Below are positions 1 through 7,783 of a stretch of DNA of 35,419 nt, in pieces. The position numbers and the translations under genes are program-made. Position 1 is the stretch's first letter; the number at the start of each line of letters is the position of its first letter. Origin of the DNA: Moorena sp. SIO3H5 (GTDB lineage Bacteria > Cyanobacteriota > Cyanobacteriia > Cyanobacteriales > Coleofasciculaceae); assembly GCF_010692395.1 (NCBI RefSeq), contig NZ_JAAHHS010000040.1:1-35419 (forward strand), written 5' to 3'. The notes below the pieces were generated by a model. That model did no database searches. It saw nothing but the letters and a program-made list of their open reading frames with translations, and was not told the DNA's origin.

Positions 1-1
1 T

Positions 2-1378
2 CAAATCTTGCCCCTTGGTCCGATTGGGTATGGGAACTCTCCCTATGGCTCTTACTCAGCCATGGCAGGCAATCCCCTGCTCATTAGTCCAGAACAATTG
101 CAAAAGCAGGGACTGCTCAAGGATGAAGACTTTGGCAATCTACCAGAGTTTCCCCTCGACTCAGTGGATTACGATCAGGTAATTCAAACCAAGATACCCC
201 TGTTATACCAAGCTTGCGATCGCTTCCGTGGCAACGCCTCACCCCAACAGCACCAGAAATTTACAGAATTTTGTCAAGCAAAAGCCAGCTGGTTGGAAGA
301 CTATGCTTTATTTATGGCTGTTCGTGATGCCTTTGACCAGAGTAGCTGGCATACTTGGGAACGAGACATTGCTATGGCTCAACCCAAAGCAGTTGAGTAT
401 TGGCGGCAGAAATTGCAGGATGAAATTTATTTCTACAAATACCTACAATTTGAGTTTTTCTGCCAGTGGTCAGCTCTCAAACAGTACGCCAACCATCACC
501 AGATCCAGATTATTGGTGATATTCCAATTTATGTGGCTCACGATAGTGCTGATGTCTGGGCTCATCGGGAAATCTTTGCCATTGATCACGAAACTGGCGA
601 ACCCACACTCATGGCTGGGGTGCCTCCGGACTATTTCAGTGCCACAGGTCAGTTGTGGGGTAATCCAGTTTATAACTGGGAACAGTTACAGGCAGATAAC
701 TTCCGATGGTGGATACAACGCTTCCACACCATCTTGGAGTATGTAGACATTGTGCGGATTGACCATTTCCGGGGATTTGAGGCCTACTGGCAAGTCAAGC
801 AAGGAGAAACAACTGCCATCACTGGAGAATGGGTTAAGGCACCAGGAAAAGAATTTTTTGAAGTACTCCAAGACAAGTTGGGAAATTTGCCAATTATTGC
901 CGAAGATTTAGGGATCATCACTCCAGAAGTAGAAGCATTACGCTCACGCTTCCAGTTTCCTGGTATGAAAATTTTACAGTTTGCCTTTAGTGGGGGATCA
1001 AGTAACCCTTACTTACCCTTTAACTATATCCAAAACTGTGTGGTTTACACCGGCACCCATGATAATGACACAACAGTGGGTTGGTTTAACAAACTCTCTG
1101 GTGAAGATAAGCAGATTATAATTAATTACTGCGGACCAGTCAGCCAAGAAGGCATCCATTGGGATTTAATCCGATTAGCGCTCAGTAGTATTGCCAACCA
1201 AGCGATTATTCCTGTGCAAGATATTTTAGGTCTGGACACAGATGCTCGAATGAATTTTCCCAGTACCGTGGAAGGTAACTGGCAATGGCGCTATCGACCG
1301 AATGCGTTGAGTGAAGAATTGGCTAATCGCCTCAAAATCCTTACTCATACTTACGGTCGTGCTCCCAGTTATGACTAG
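2..1378 (+). CDS. malQ: 4-alpha-glucanotransferase (disproportionating enzyme), 5'-truncated by the window edge
   Basis: Cytosolic GH77 amylomaltase that transfers alpha-1,4-glucan segments between maltooligosaccharides during glycogen turnover. The frame is open to the window edge and reads QILPLGPIGYGNSPY, a conserved MalQ N-terminal block, so the real start is upstream and a few dozen residues are missing. The TTG at position 8 is not a convincing start because conserved sequence precedes it. Further family blocks are GDIPIYVAHDSADVW, a PDYFSATGQLWGNPVY segment, the nucleophile region VRIDHFRGFEAYW, the acid/base region IIAEDLGIITPEV, and the C-terminal YTGTHDNDTTVGWF with a final MNFPSTVEGNWQWR. 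All catalytic blocks look intact. The gene stands alone, followed by a 425-bp AT-rich gap. Function is secure from motif content. Confidence 0.95.
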   Translation, partial: QILPLGPIGYGNSPYGSYSAMAGNPLLISPEQLQKQGLLKDEDFGNLPEFPLDSVDYDQVIQTKIPLLYQACDRFRGNASPQQHQKFTEFCQAKASWLEDYALFMAVRDAFDQSSWHTWERDIAMAQPKAVEYWRQKLQDEIYFYKYLQFEFFCQWSALKQYANHHQIQIIGDIPIYVAHDSADVWAHREIFAIDHETGEPTLMAGVPPDYFSATGQLWGNPVYNWEQLQADNFRWWIQRFHTILEYVDIVRIDHFRGFEAYWQVKQGETTAITGEWVKAPGKEFFEVLQDKLGNLPIIAEDLGIITPEVEALRSRFQFPGMKILQFAFSGGSSNPYLPFNYIQNCVVYTGTHDNDTTVGWFNKLSGEDKQIIINYCGPVSQEGIHWDLIRLALSSIANQAIIPVQDILGLDTDARMNFPSTVEGNWQWRYRPNALSEELANRLKILTHTYGRAPSYD

Positions 1379-1803
1379 CAAGCCTAGTTATATTGTATTG
1401 GAATAGTTTTAACAATTAATCCTGTTAAGTTCATTATTAGTTGTTTATATTTTGACAAAAATGTTAATTATTAGTTGACAATCGTCAAATCACAATTATA
1501 CACAATTATATACAATTTTATACAAGGTATTAACTGGACTTTATATAAGTTAAGTGCTATAGCATTTTAATTTGATATCTTCAAATTTAATTGATTAATC
1601 AAGGTAACAGGTAACATTAGTAAATATAGCCTAAACTTGGGATGGTTTTATGGTAAATCAGCATTGGTTTTAATGCATATATTTTTAATTTTAAATGCTA
1701 TAAGTTGTGATTTTTTTTACATTTATAGGTTTTTGCCCCCAATTATATGCTTTTTTAATGTTTAAGATTGATGAATTTAATGCTTTTACCATAGAAAGCT
1801 TTA
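1379..1803. other. AT-rich intergenic stretch between convergent malQ and rodZ-like gene
   Basis: No coding frame is supported. It holds imprecise 10-bp repeats (CACAATTATA-like) around 1491-1525 and the MITE-like element at 1558-1702. I see no clear rho-independent terminator for malQ. Confidence 0.6.
1558..1702. mobile_element. MITE-like element with TATAGCATTT terminal inverted repeats
   Basis: A perfect 10-bp inverted repeat, TATAGCATTT at 1558-1567 and AAATGCTATA at 1693-1702, bounds 145 bp of AT-rich non-coding DNA. The ends share the TATAGC core with other small elements in this window. That sharing is the main support; a single 10-bp repeat in AT-rich DNA would be weak on its own. 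Confidence 0.45.
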
Positions 1804-2592
1804 CTACTGAAGAGAGGGTCTAGGTTTAGCAGCAAAAGTTAATGCTTGTACTGCACCAGGAGCCCCCATCTGCTTTGCCTGTTGGTTATTGAACTCAACG
1901 ATTACATTCCCAGCATCGCCAGCTTTAACAAATAGTTTTTCGTTAGCAACCCAAGTCTGGTGCGCTCCTTCTTCTAGGATGCCTTCATATTTTTTCTTGC
2001 CATCTGCCACGATCAGAAGCCAAGATCTACCTTTGAGAGTGATATCCACCTGAACTGGCTTATTTGGACTCGACGGTATCTTGGTTAAGGCTAACTCCGC
2101 TTGGGAGTTAGTTTGATCTACATTACCGGGTGTCGGTAACGATTGAGCTGGAGACGAGTTTGGTTCCTTATCAGTTATTTGTGGCTTAGAAGGGTTGATT
2201 AGGACAGATAAGCTACTGACTGAACCAATAACCAAGCAAATGTAGAACAAATAAAGATGAAGCGGTCGCAGTTGAGGAACCCTACTGTTACCCCAGGAAA
2301 GTTTTGACCTTTTTACAGTTACCCCAGTGGGAAAAGCCTTGGCAAACTCGTCTCCATTTAAGCCTAGTGCATCCGCAAAGTGCTTGATAAACCCTTGAAC
2401 ATACACAGGTTCTGGTAATTGCTCTAGCTTGCCTTGCTCTATTGCCCTCAAAAATCGTGCATTAATTCGGGTGCAAGCGGCAATTTCCTCAATGGTTTTA
2501 CACTGTTGAGTGCGTAACTGACACAGGGATGAACCCATTTCTGCCAGCTTCTTCTGTTGTTGTTGCTGCAACGGGACTTTGTTTTCATTCAT
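1804..2592 (-). CDS. RodZ-like helix-turn-helix membrane protein
   Basis: A 262-aa protein with RodZ architecture: an N-terminal Xre/HTH_25-type helix-turn-helix (about residues 18-85, including TRINARFLRAIEQGKLEQLP), one membrane segment (about 112-132), a Pro/Ser/Asn-rich linker, and a C-terminal DUF4115-type beta domain (about 180-255). In other bacteria RodZ links MreB to the cell-wall elongation machinery; that role here is inferred from architecture. The frame is open to 2634, but I choose the ATG at 2592 because GAGGAG lies just upstream on the minus strand and the extra 14 residues are not RodZ-like. It starts 31 nt after the stop of the upstream pseudouridine synthase gene, so the two are probably co-transcribed. 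A poly-Gln tract (residues 9-13) precedes the HTH. Confidence 0.8.
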   Translation of the reverse strand: MNENKVPLQQQQQKKLAEMGSSLCQLRTQQCKTIEEIAACTRINARFLRAIEQGKLEQLPEPVYVQGFIKHFADALGLNGDEFAKAFPTGVTVKRSKLSWGNSRVPQLRPLHLYLFYICLVIGSVSSLSVLINPSKPQITDKEPNSSPAQSLPTPGNVDQTNSQAELALTKIPSSPNKPVQVDITLKGRSWLLIVADGKKKYEGILEEGAHQTWVANEKLFVKAGDAGNVIVEFNNQQAKQMGAPGAVQALTFAAKPRPSLQ

Positions 2593-2623
2593 ACACGGTA
2601 CTCCTCGACATCTGCTGGCATTT

Positions 2624-3379
2624 TTACTGAACAATGGTGGATTTACTGGTAAGAAAACTCACCTCTACATCCTTCAAGGCACGGTAGTCACCACAAGGAA
2701 GAATTTGCTCTCCTGGGAGATTTAATTTAATCGGGCCAATAGCAGTACGATGTAGATGAATCACTGGATAGCTTAGCAGTTGAGCAACACGACGGATCTG
2801 TCGGTTTCTCCCTTCGGTTAAGACTACCTCCAAAAGTGTGGATTGACCCTTACGCTTAAGTACACGGACTTGAGCGGGTAACGTTTTTTTACCCAGCAGA
2901 TTAACACCTTCACGCCAAGTTTGCAGTACCGATTCTGGGGGATTACCCCGTACCCAAACCTGATACGTCTTAGGTATATGATGACTAGGATGGGTCAGGC
3001 GAAATGTTAGCTCACCATCATTGGTCAGTAGTAATGCACCTGTAGAATCCGCATCCAGCCTTCCTACAGGATGAATCCCCTGACCCTTAGTTAGTTGATC
3101 CGGTAATAAGTCAATTACTGTCCGACGATTCTGGGAATCTCGGCAAGTGGAAACTACTCCAGCAGGCTTGTTCAGTAAAAGGTAGATAGATTGAGGTCGG
3201 TGATAGGGGTTTATCGGTTTGCCATCTACTTCGATTACATCTGTTTCTGGATCAGCTTTCTGCCCCAAATGTACGGTCCTACCATTTAGGCGCACTTGTC
3301 CTGCGGCTATCATCTTCTCGGCTCGACGCCGTGACGCAATACCCCACTGTGAAAGAATTTTTTGTACTCTTTCCTCCAT
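2624..3379 (-). CDS. RsuA/RluB/RluE-family rRNA pseudouridine synthase
   Basis: A 251-aa enzyme predicted to isomerise a uridine in ribosomal RNA to pseudouridine. It has an N-terminal S4 RNA-binding domain (about 1-55, ERVQKILSQWGIASRRRAE) and a catalytic domain with the family motif GRLDADSTGALLLTNDG, in which Asp109 is the expected catalytic residue. The C-terminal EGRNRQIRRVAQLL block (about 189-202) is also typical of RsuA/RluB/RluE. Length fits the family. Which rRNA position is modified cannot be read from sequence; RluB (23S) is the commonest annotation in cyanobacteria. It precedes the rodZ-like gene on the minus strand and is divergent from the DUF2993 gene. Confidence 0.9.
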   Translation of the reverse strand: MEERVQKILSQWGIASRRRAEKMIAAGQVRLNGRTVHLGQKADPETDVIEVDGKPINPYHRPQSIYLLLNKPAGVVSTCRDSQNRRTVIDLLPDQLTKGQGIHPVGRLDADSTGALLLTNDGELTFRLTHPSHHIPKTYQVWVRGNPPESVLQTWREGVNLLGKKTLPAQVRVLKRKGQSTLLEVVLTEGRNRQIRRVAQLLSYPVIHLHRTAIGPIKLNLPGEQILPCGDYRALKDVEVSFLTSKSTIVQ

Positions 3380-3526
3380 GACCCAACATTTGGCTTGAGC
3401 TTTGTCTTCTGGACTATGGTGATGCTGAATTTAGTTTGCCTTATGCTTATAGTGTGCCCAGGAGTTGATTTCCATTAGACAACGACTTCAAAATACTATG
3501 TACAAATAGTACAAGAAGGTGTTCTT

Positions 3527-4261
3527 TTGGTTAAAACTCCGAAAACTTCATTGCAAAAGCCAAGCCAGATTATCAGCAAAGTTATTTCCCCAGCGCTACG
3601 GCTGTGGCTGCGATCGCAAGTAGAGGAAGTTGCTACATTGCAAATAAGCATTGTGGGATGCGATCGCCAAATTCTGACTGGTTACATTCCTCAGGTTGCC
3701 CTTGCTGCCAAGCAAGCAGTTTATCAAGGACTGCATCTAAGCCAAATTCAGCTCGAAGGCAGTAATATTAGACTCAACCTGGGTCAGATAATTAAGGGTA
3801 AACCCCTACGTCTTTTAGAAGCAGTTCCCGTAGTGGGTCACCTATTACTCCTAGAACCAGACCTGCAATCATCTCTTGAAGCACCCTTGTTATCTAACGC
3901 TTTGACGGAGTTATTATATACATTCGTCAAATCAGATGATATCATTCAACCCGCTAACGACCCAAAACCGCCACAAATACGCTGGCAAAAGATTAATATC
4001 AATATAGGACAGCTGACCTTAAGAGGCATTTCAACTAATCCTGATGTTGCTAGCAACCTGATAGTAATTCGTGCTGGTATCCAACTGGCGACCCCCAACC
4101 AACTCGAACTGAACCCCTTACAAGTTCAGATAGATCATGATGCCCCCCCTATTAGCTTAGATGGCTTTGTAATCAATTTAGGACCAGAGGTGGAGCTTCA
4201 AGAACTGACCCTCACAACTGGACAACTGATATGTCGTGGAGGATTGAAGGTAATGCCTTAG
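3527..4261 (+). CDS. DUF2993 (LmeA-like) family protein
   Basis: A 244-aa protein matching the cyanobacterial DUF2993 pattern: a mostly beta-rich sequence with the N-terminal block SKVISPALRLWLRSQVEEVATLQISIVGCDRQILTGYIP in overlapping pieces, and later QLTLTTGQLICRGGLKV. DUF2993 proteins are distantly related to the actinobacterial LmeA phospholipid-binding protein; a lipid-binding role here is only inference. No signal peptide or membrane segment is obvious. I use the TTG at 3527, preceded by an AAGG-type ribosome site; an earlier ATG at 3497 is followed at once by a stop. It contains two HIP1 octamers near its start. Confidence 0.75.
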   Translation: MVKTPKTSLQKPSQIISKVISPALRLWLRSQVEEVATLQISIVGCDRQILTGYIPQVALAAKQAVYQGLHLSQIQLEGSNIRLNLGQIIKGKPLRLLEAVPVVGHLLLLEPDLQSSLEAPLLSNALTELLYTFVKSDDIIQPANDPKPPQIRWQKININIGQLTLRGISTNPDVASNLIVIRAGIQLATPNQLELNPLQVQIDHDAPPISLDGFVINLGPEVELQELTLTTGQLICRGGLKVMP

Positions 4262-4412
4262 TCGTTAGTCCTTGCTGCCTCCCCTGTTCCCTTGCTGCAT
4301 AGCTGTAAGCCCTGTCGAGAAAGTCTTTTGCTTCACAATCGCTCCCTTTTCGTGCTGCATACGTTGCCAACTACAGGCGCGCCTTATGCTATTCCTTATC
4401 CATCCTCCCGTC

Positions 4413-4470
4413 AAATTGTTAAGTAATGTAACAATTTAGCTGTCATACCAGCTAAATGTCTTGACAGCTA
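4413..4470. promoter_or_regulatory. Promoter with two dyads upstream of the ribbon-helix-helix gene
   Basis: TTGACA at 4461-4466 is a perfect -35; with 17-bp spacing the -10 would be the weak TAAGGT at 4484-4489. Two perfect dyads overlap it: AAATTGTTA (4413-4421)/TAACAATTT (4429-4437), and TAGCTGTCA (4437-4445)/TGACAGCTA (4462-4470), whose right arm contains most of the -35. Dyads at a promoter in front of a ribbon-helix-helix gene suggest an operator for autorepression, which is inference. Confidence 0.45.
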
Positions 4471-4525
4471 GAGAGGAACCCGATAAGGTTAAATACATAC
4501 CCGGGTACAACGATATAAAAAATAT

Positions 4526-4873
4526 ATGCAAGACAAGCAAAAAGTTACTCTTTATCTTCCACCAGGATTGCATCGCCGGCTCAAAATTAAAGCGGCTGTT
4601 GATTCTGAATCAATGTCAGCTATGGTTGAGAGGGCGATTCTATTCTACATAGAACACCAAGATGTGGTAGAAGAGGTAGACCAATATGGACAAACCCATA
4701 AAGTATACCCCTGTCCCGAGTGTTCTAGTGATTTGGTTGTCTCAGAGGGAAAATTAGTAGCTCTGAAAAACCAACCTGGTGTGATATCGGAAGAACTCCC
4801 AGTAGAAAAGGTAACAGCTAAAGTATGCTCCAGTACCGATTCTCAAGGAGAAGAGGAATTGGTTCCTTGTTAA
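4526..4873 (+). CDS. Ribbon-helix-helix (CopG-like) small protein with a CxxC motif
   Basis: A 115-aa protein. Residues 1-45 have the ribbon-helix-helix pattern, with a basic/hydrophobic alternating strand (KQKVTLYLPPGLHRRLKIKA) followed by SMSAMVERAILFYIEH. RHH proteins bind DNA as dimers through the strand. The middle has a single CPEC motif (YPCPECSSDLVV), which could be half of a zinc site or a dimer-shared metal site. The tail is acidic and ends in Cys. No strong ribosome site precedes the ATG at 4526. The gene lies 116 bp before ycf46 on the same strand and may be co-transcribed with it. It could be an orphan transcription factor or an antitoxin-like regulator; I see no toxin partner. 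Confidence 0.65.
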   Translation: MQDKQKVTLYLPPGLHRRLKIKAAVDSESMSAMVERAILFYIEHQDVVEEVDQYGQTHKVYPCPECSSDLVVSEGKLVALKNQPGVISEELPVEKVTAKVCSSTDSQGEEELVPC

Positions 4874-4989
4874 GGTAGCCAAAGTTAAGGTAGACAAAAA
4901 ATCTACTCCCAGAGCAGACTTAGTTAGCTCAGTGGTTCAGTTGAAGATGTTTGGGCAGTTGTAAGCCGTCTCTAATATTAGGTAGAGTT

Positions 4990-6516
4990 ATGCAAGAAGA
5001 GATAAACGTTCTCATTCAAGCTCAATATCCTCTAATCTACCTCGTGACTCCCGAGGAGGAGCGGGCAGAGAGGGCAATAGCAATGATTGCTCAAAGGAAG
5101 TCTCAACAGCAACGAGTCTTCGTTTGGACCGTCACTCACGGGATTGTTGAGTATGGTCAATCACGCCACACCACTCAGCACAATACGGTCTCTCCTGAGG
5201 CAGCAGTTCAGTGGGTAATTCAACAAAAAGAACCTGGTATATACATCTTTAAAGACTTACATCCCTTTATAGATGCACCAGCAACTACCCGATGGTTGCG
5301 GGATGCGATGGCAAGCTTTAGAGAGGAAGCGAAGAAGTCTCTTAAAAAGTCTATCATCGTAATGTCCCCGGTGCAGCAGATTCCTATTGAGTTGGAAAAG
5401 GAAGTGGTCGTGCTTGACTTTCCCCTACCAAACCTTAAGGAACTTAACCAAGTCCTATCCCACCAACTGGATCAGAGTAAAACTCGTCGAACGACTACAG
5501 AAACTAGGGAAAAGCTTCTCAAAGCAGCATTAGGCTTGACCCGCGATGAAGCAGAGAAGGTTTATCGCAAAGCCTACGTTAAAGCTGGTCGTCTCACCGA
5601 AGCTGAAGTCGATATTGTTCTATCCGAGAAAAAGCAGATCATCCGCCGCAACGGGATCCTAGATTATATCGAAGAAGATGAAACCCTCGATTCTATAGGA
5701 GGGTTAGAGGAACTGAAGCGTTGGCTCAAGCAGCGCTCTAATGCCTTTACCGAGAGGGCTAGAGAATATGGTTTGCCTCAACCGAAGGGAATGTTGATTC
5801 TAGGGGTTCCTGGCTGTGGTAAATCTCTAATTGCCAAAACTACGTCTCGTTTATGGGGTCTGCCACTATTGCGCCTGGATATGGGGCGAGTATACGATGG
5901 CTCGATGGTAGGGCGCTCGGAAGCTAACCTACGCAATGCTTTGAAAACGGCAGAATCAATCTCTCCAGCTATTCTCTTCATAGATGAGCTTGATAAGTCG
6001 TTTGCTGGTAGCAGCGGTTCTTCTGACTCTGATGGAGGTACTTCAAGTCGGATCTTTGGTTCTTTCCTGACCTGGATGCAAGAAAAAACCTCACCAGTCT
6101 TTGTGATGGCGACAGCAAACCGAGTGGAGCGCCTACCAGGAGAATTCCTACGCAAAGGTCGTTTTGATGAGATATTTTTTGTTGATTTACCCAACACCCA
6201 AGAACGCCAGCAAATATTTGAAATTCACCTGAAAAAGCGGCGTGGAGATATAGACCGCTTTGATATTGAACAGTTAGCTAAAGTTTCTGATGGTTTTTCA
6301 GGTGCTGAGATTGAGCAAGCCATGGTGGCAGCGATGTATGAGGCATTTGCTCAAGACCGGGAGTTTACTCAACTGGATATTATTGCCGCGATTAAATCAA
6401 CTCAACCTCTATCGCGCACGATGACAGAGCAGGTTGCAGCCCTGAGGGACTGGGCTAGGCAACGCGCGCGACCTGCTGCATCCTCCCTAGCTGAATATCA
6501 GCGTATGGAGTTCTAA
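4990..6516 (+). CDS. ycf46: AAA+ ATPase Ycf46
   Basis: A 508-aa AAA+ ATPase of the Ycf46 family, conserved in cyanobacteria and some algal plastids. The N-terminal 230 residues are the Ycf46-specific part (INVLIQAQYPLIYLVTPEEE). The AAA module has Walker A GVPGCGKS at about 272-279, Walker B ILFIDELD at about 328-335, and a second-region-of-homology ATANRVERLPGEFLRKGRFDE with arginine-finger candidates. I use the ATG at 4990, which has AGGTAGAG just upstream; the frame stays open to a TTG at 4951 but those residues are not family-like. The Synechocystis homologue has been linked to inorganic carbon use; the exact role is unsettled. ycf35 follows 152 bp downstream. Confidence 0.93.
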   Translation: MQEEINVLIQAQYPLIYLVTPEEERAERAIAMIAQRKSQQQRVFVWTVTHGIVEYGQSRHTTQHNTVSPEAAVQWVIQQKEPGIYIFKDLHPFIDAPATTRWLRDAMASFREEAKKSLKKSIIVMSPVQQIPIELEKEVVVLDFPLPNLKELNQVLSHQLDQSKTRRTTTETREKLLKAALGLTRDEAEKVYRKAYVKAGRLTEAEVDIVLSEKKQIIRRNGILDYIEEDETLDSIGGLEELKRWLKQRSNAFTERAREYGLPQPKGMLILGVPGCGKSLIAKTTSRLWGLPLLRLDMGRVYDGSMVGRSEANLRNALKTAESISPAILFIDELDKSFAGSSGSSDSDGGTSSRIFGSFLTWMQEKTSPVFVMATANRVERLPGEFLRKGRFDEIFFVDLPNTQERQQIFEIHLKKRRGDIDRFDIEQLAKVSDGFSGAEIEQAMVAAMYEAFAQDREFTQLDIIAAIKSTQPLSRTMTEQVAALRDWARQRARPAASSLAEYQRMEF

Positions 6517-6524
6517 CAGGCTTT

Positions 6525-6568
6525 CTCCTGCTCCCAACAGGAGTAAAGGCTAGCAAAAAATTGCTAGC
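6525..6568 (+). other. Two hairpins between ycf46 and ycf35
   Basis: CTCCTG/CAGGAG at 6525-6543 (7-nt loop) and GCTAGC/GCTAGC at 6549-6568 with an A-rich 8-nt loop. Neither is followed by a long T-run, so they look more like mRNA processing or stabilising structures in the ycf46-ycf35 spacer than strong terminators. Confidence 0.4.
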
Positions 6569-6668
6569 AGTTTGATAAGTAGCCGCTTGTAATTGTTGAG
6601 GGCGGCTAGCCATAAAAGTAAAACGCTACGTTGTCGTTTCTCTGATACCTTTTCTGGAGGAAATCCAC

Positions 6669-7022
6669 ATGTCTCACTTTAGCACTCTGCGCACTAAAAT
6701 CTCCGATGCCGAAATCCTGAAGACTTCCCTGTGTGACCTGGGAATCAATGTTAAGACAGAAGCTGATGTTCGCGGCTACAATGGTCAACGAGTTCGCGCT
6801 GACTTGGTTGCTGTTCTCGAAGGCGAATATGATCTAGGTTGGTCTCGCAACAGTGATGGCACCTTTGACCTGATTGCTGACCTTTGGGGTGTGGCTAAGA
6901 AGCACAACCAAACCGAGTTGATCAACTCCATCAACCAGAAGTATGCCGTTAACAAGACCTTGGCAGAAGTCAAGCAGCGTGGCCTAAACAATGCCAACGT
7001 TAAGTTGGTGCTACAAAAGTAG
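6669..7022 (+). CDS. ycf35: DUF1257 protein Ycf35
   Basis: A 117-aa protein of the Ycf35/DUF1257 family. The start MSHFSTLRTKISDAEILK, the central VRGYNGQRVRADLVAVL and the GWSRNSDGTFDLIADLWGV block are family hallmarks, and length is normal. The start ATG at 6669 is preceded by TGGAGGAAAT, a strong ribosome site. Ycf35 is conserved in cyanobacteria and red-lineage plastids; its biochemical function is unknown. Its position directly after ycf46 suggests a functional link or shared transcription. A rho-independent terminator follows at 7046-7085. Confidence 0.92.
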   Translation: MSHFSTLRTKISDAEILKTSLCDLGINVKTEADVRGYNGQRVRADLVAVLEGEYDLGWSRNSDGTFDLIADLWGVAKKHNQTELINSINQKYAVNKTLAEVKQRGLNNANVKLVLQK

Positions 7023-7045
7023 TCCATTTAGGCGTTCCCAAGCTC

Positions 7046-7085
7046 ACGGGTTGACCAATTGTATAGCGGGTTAACCCGTTTTTTT
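7046..7085 (+). terminator. Rho-independent terminator of ycf35
   Basis: ACGGGTT (7046-7052) pairs with AACCCGT (7073-7079) across a 20-nt loop, followed directly by a run of T. The stem's right arm overlaps the stop codon of the small convergent gene at 7071. Confidence 0.75.
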
Positions 7086-7208
7086 GTGCAAATTTTTATG
7101 CAATTGTATAAATTTTGATTTTATAACAGCCGATAAACCATAAAGACTGAGAACTCCGAGGAAAAGGGAGTTTTGATCTCGAGCAAACGGTATGATGTTT
7201 TCAGTCAT
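7071..7208 (-). CDS. Small hypothetical single-span membrane protein (45 aa)
   Basis: Not recognised as a named family. The frame is open further upstream to 7307, but the ATG at 7208 is preferred: on the minus strand it is preceded by AGGAGATTTTACT, an excellent ribosome site. The predicted 45-aa product begins MTENIIPFARDQNSLFLG and contains one hydrophobic stretch (about residues 14-28, SLFLGVLSLYGLSAVI), then a basic His/Lys-rich tail. That is the layout of a single-span inner or thylakoid membrane peptide. It converges on ycf35, and its stop codon lies inside the ycf35 terminator stem. It is divergent from the thioredoxin gene. Support is the ribosome site plus composition, so confidence is moderate. 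Confidence 0.5.
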   Translation of the reverse strand: MTENIIPFARDQNSLFLGVLSLYGLSAVIKSKFIQLHKNLHKKTG

Positions 7209-7367
7209 AGTAAAATCTCCTATACTCAACGTGTCCAGATTGGGCTCGACGCCCATCTCGTAACAATTGTTTATAATCCCCCATTTTTGAGCTGGGGGAA
7301 AGTTCAAGCACTTAGAATATAGATTGTGTCAATGCAGTCTAATCCAGTCTTTTGAGGGGATACCGTT

Positions 7368-7691
7368 GTGAGTAATGTGATTAAAATCGAAGATAAAGAT
7401 TTTGAAATTGAAGTTTTAAAAGCCCAGCAGCCAGTACTGGTATACTTCTGGGCAACTTGGTGTGGACCATGCCGCTTAGTATCGCCATCAGTGGACTGGG
7501 TTGCTAAAAATTATAGCGATCGCTTAAAAGTCATTAAGATGGAAGTAGACCAACATGAAGATGCCGTTGCCAAGTGCAAGGTAGAGGGTGTCCCTGCTCT
7601 AAGACTGTTTAAAAATGGTGAGGTGACCAAATCCCACGAGGGAGCAATTACCAAAACTCAATTGCAGACTATGCTGGATGAGAACCTTTAA
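7368..7691 (+). CDS. Thioredoxin-family protein
   Basis: A 107-aa single-domain thioredoxin with an intact WCGPC active site (Trp31-Cys35) and the cis-proline segment GVPALRLFKNGE (Pro76). It would reduce protein disulfides, fed by a thioredoxin reductase. It differs from the typical m-type TrxA by WATWCGPCRLVSP and an unusual acidic KMEVDQHEDAVAKCKVEG segment with an additional Cys70, so it is probably one of several thioredoxin paralogues. Start is GTG at 7368 with GAGGGG upstream. The aminotransferase gene follows 92 bp downstream on the same strand. Confidence 0.9.
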   Translation: MSNVIKIEDKDFEIEVLKAQQPVLVYFWATWCGPCRLVSPSVDWVAKNYSDRLKVIKMEVDQHEDAVAKCKVEGVPALRLFKNGEVTKSHEGAITKTQLQTMLDENL

Positions 7692-7783
7692 ATTAGGGCA
7701 GTAAGGGGCAATGGGAGCAAAGCCAGCGCAACCGATGGGAAAGGCTCGAAAAGAATAGACAAAAGAAAAAGACTAAAATTAAA

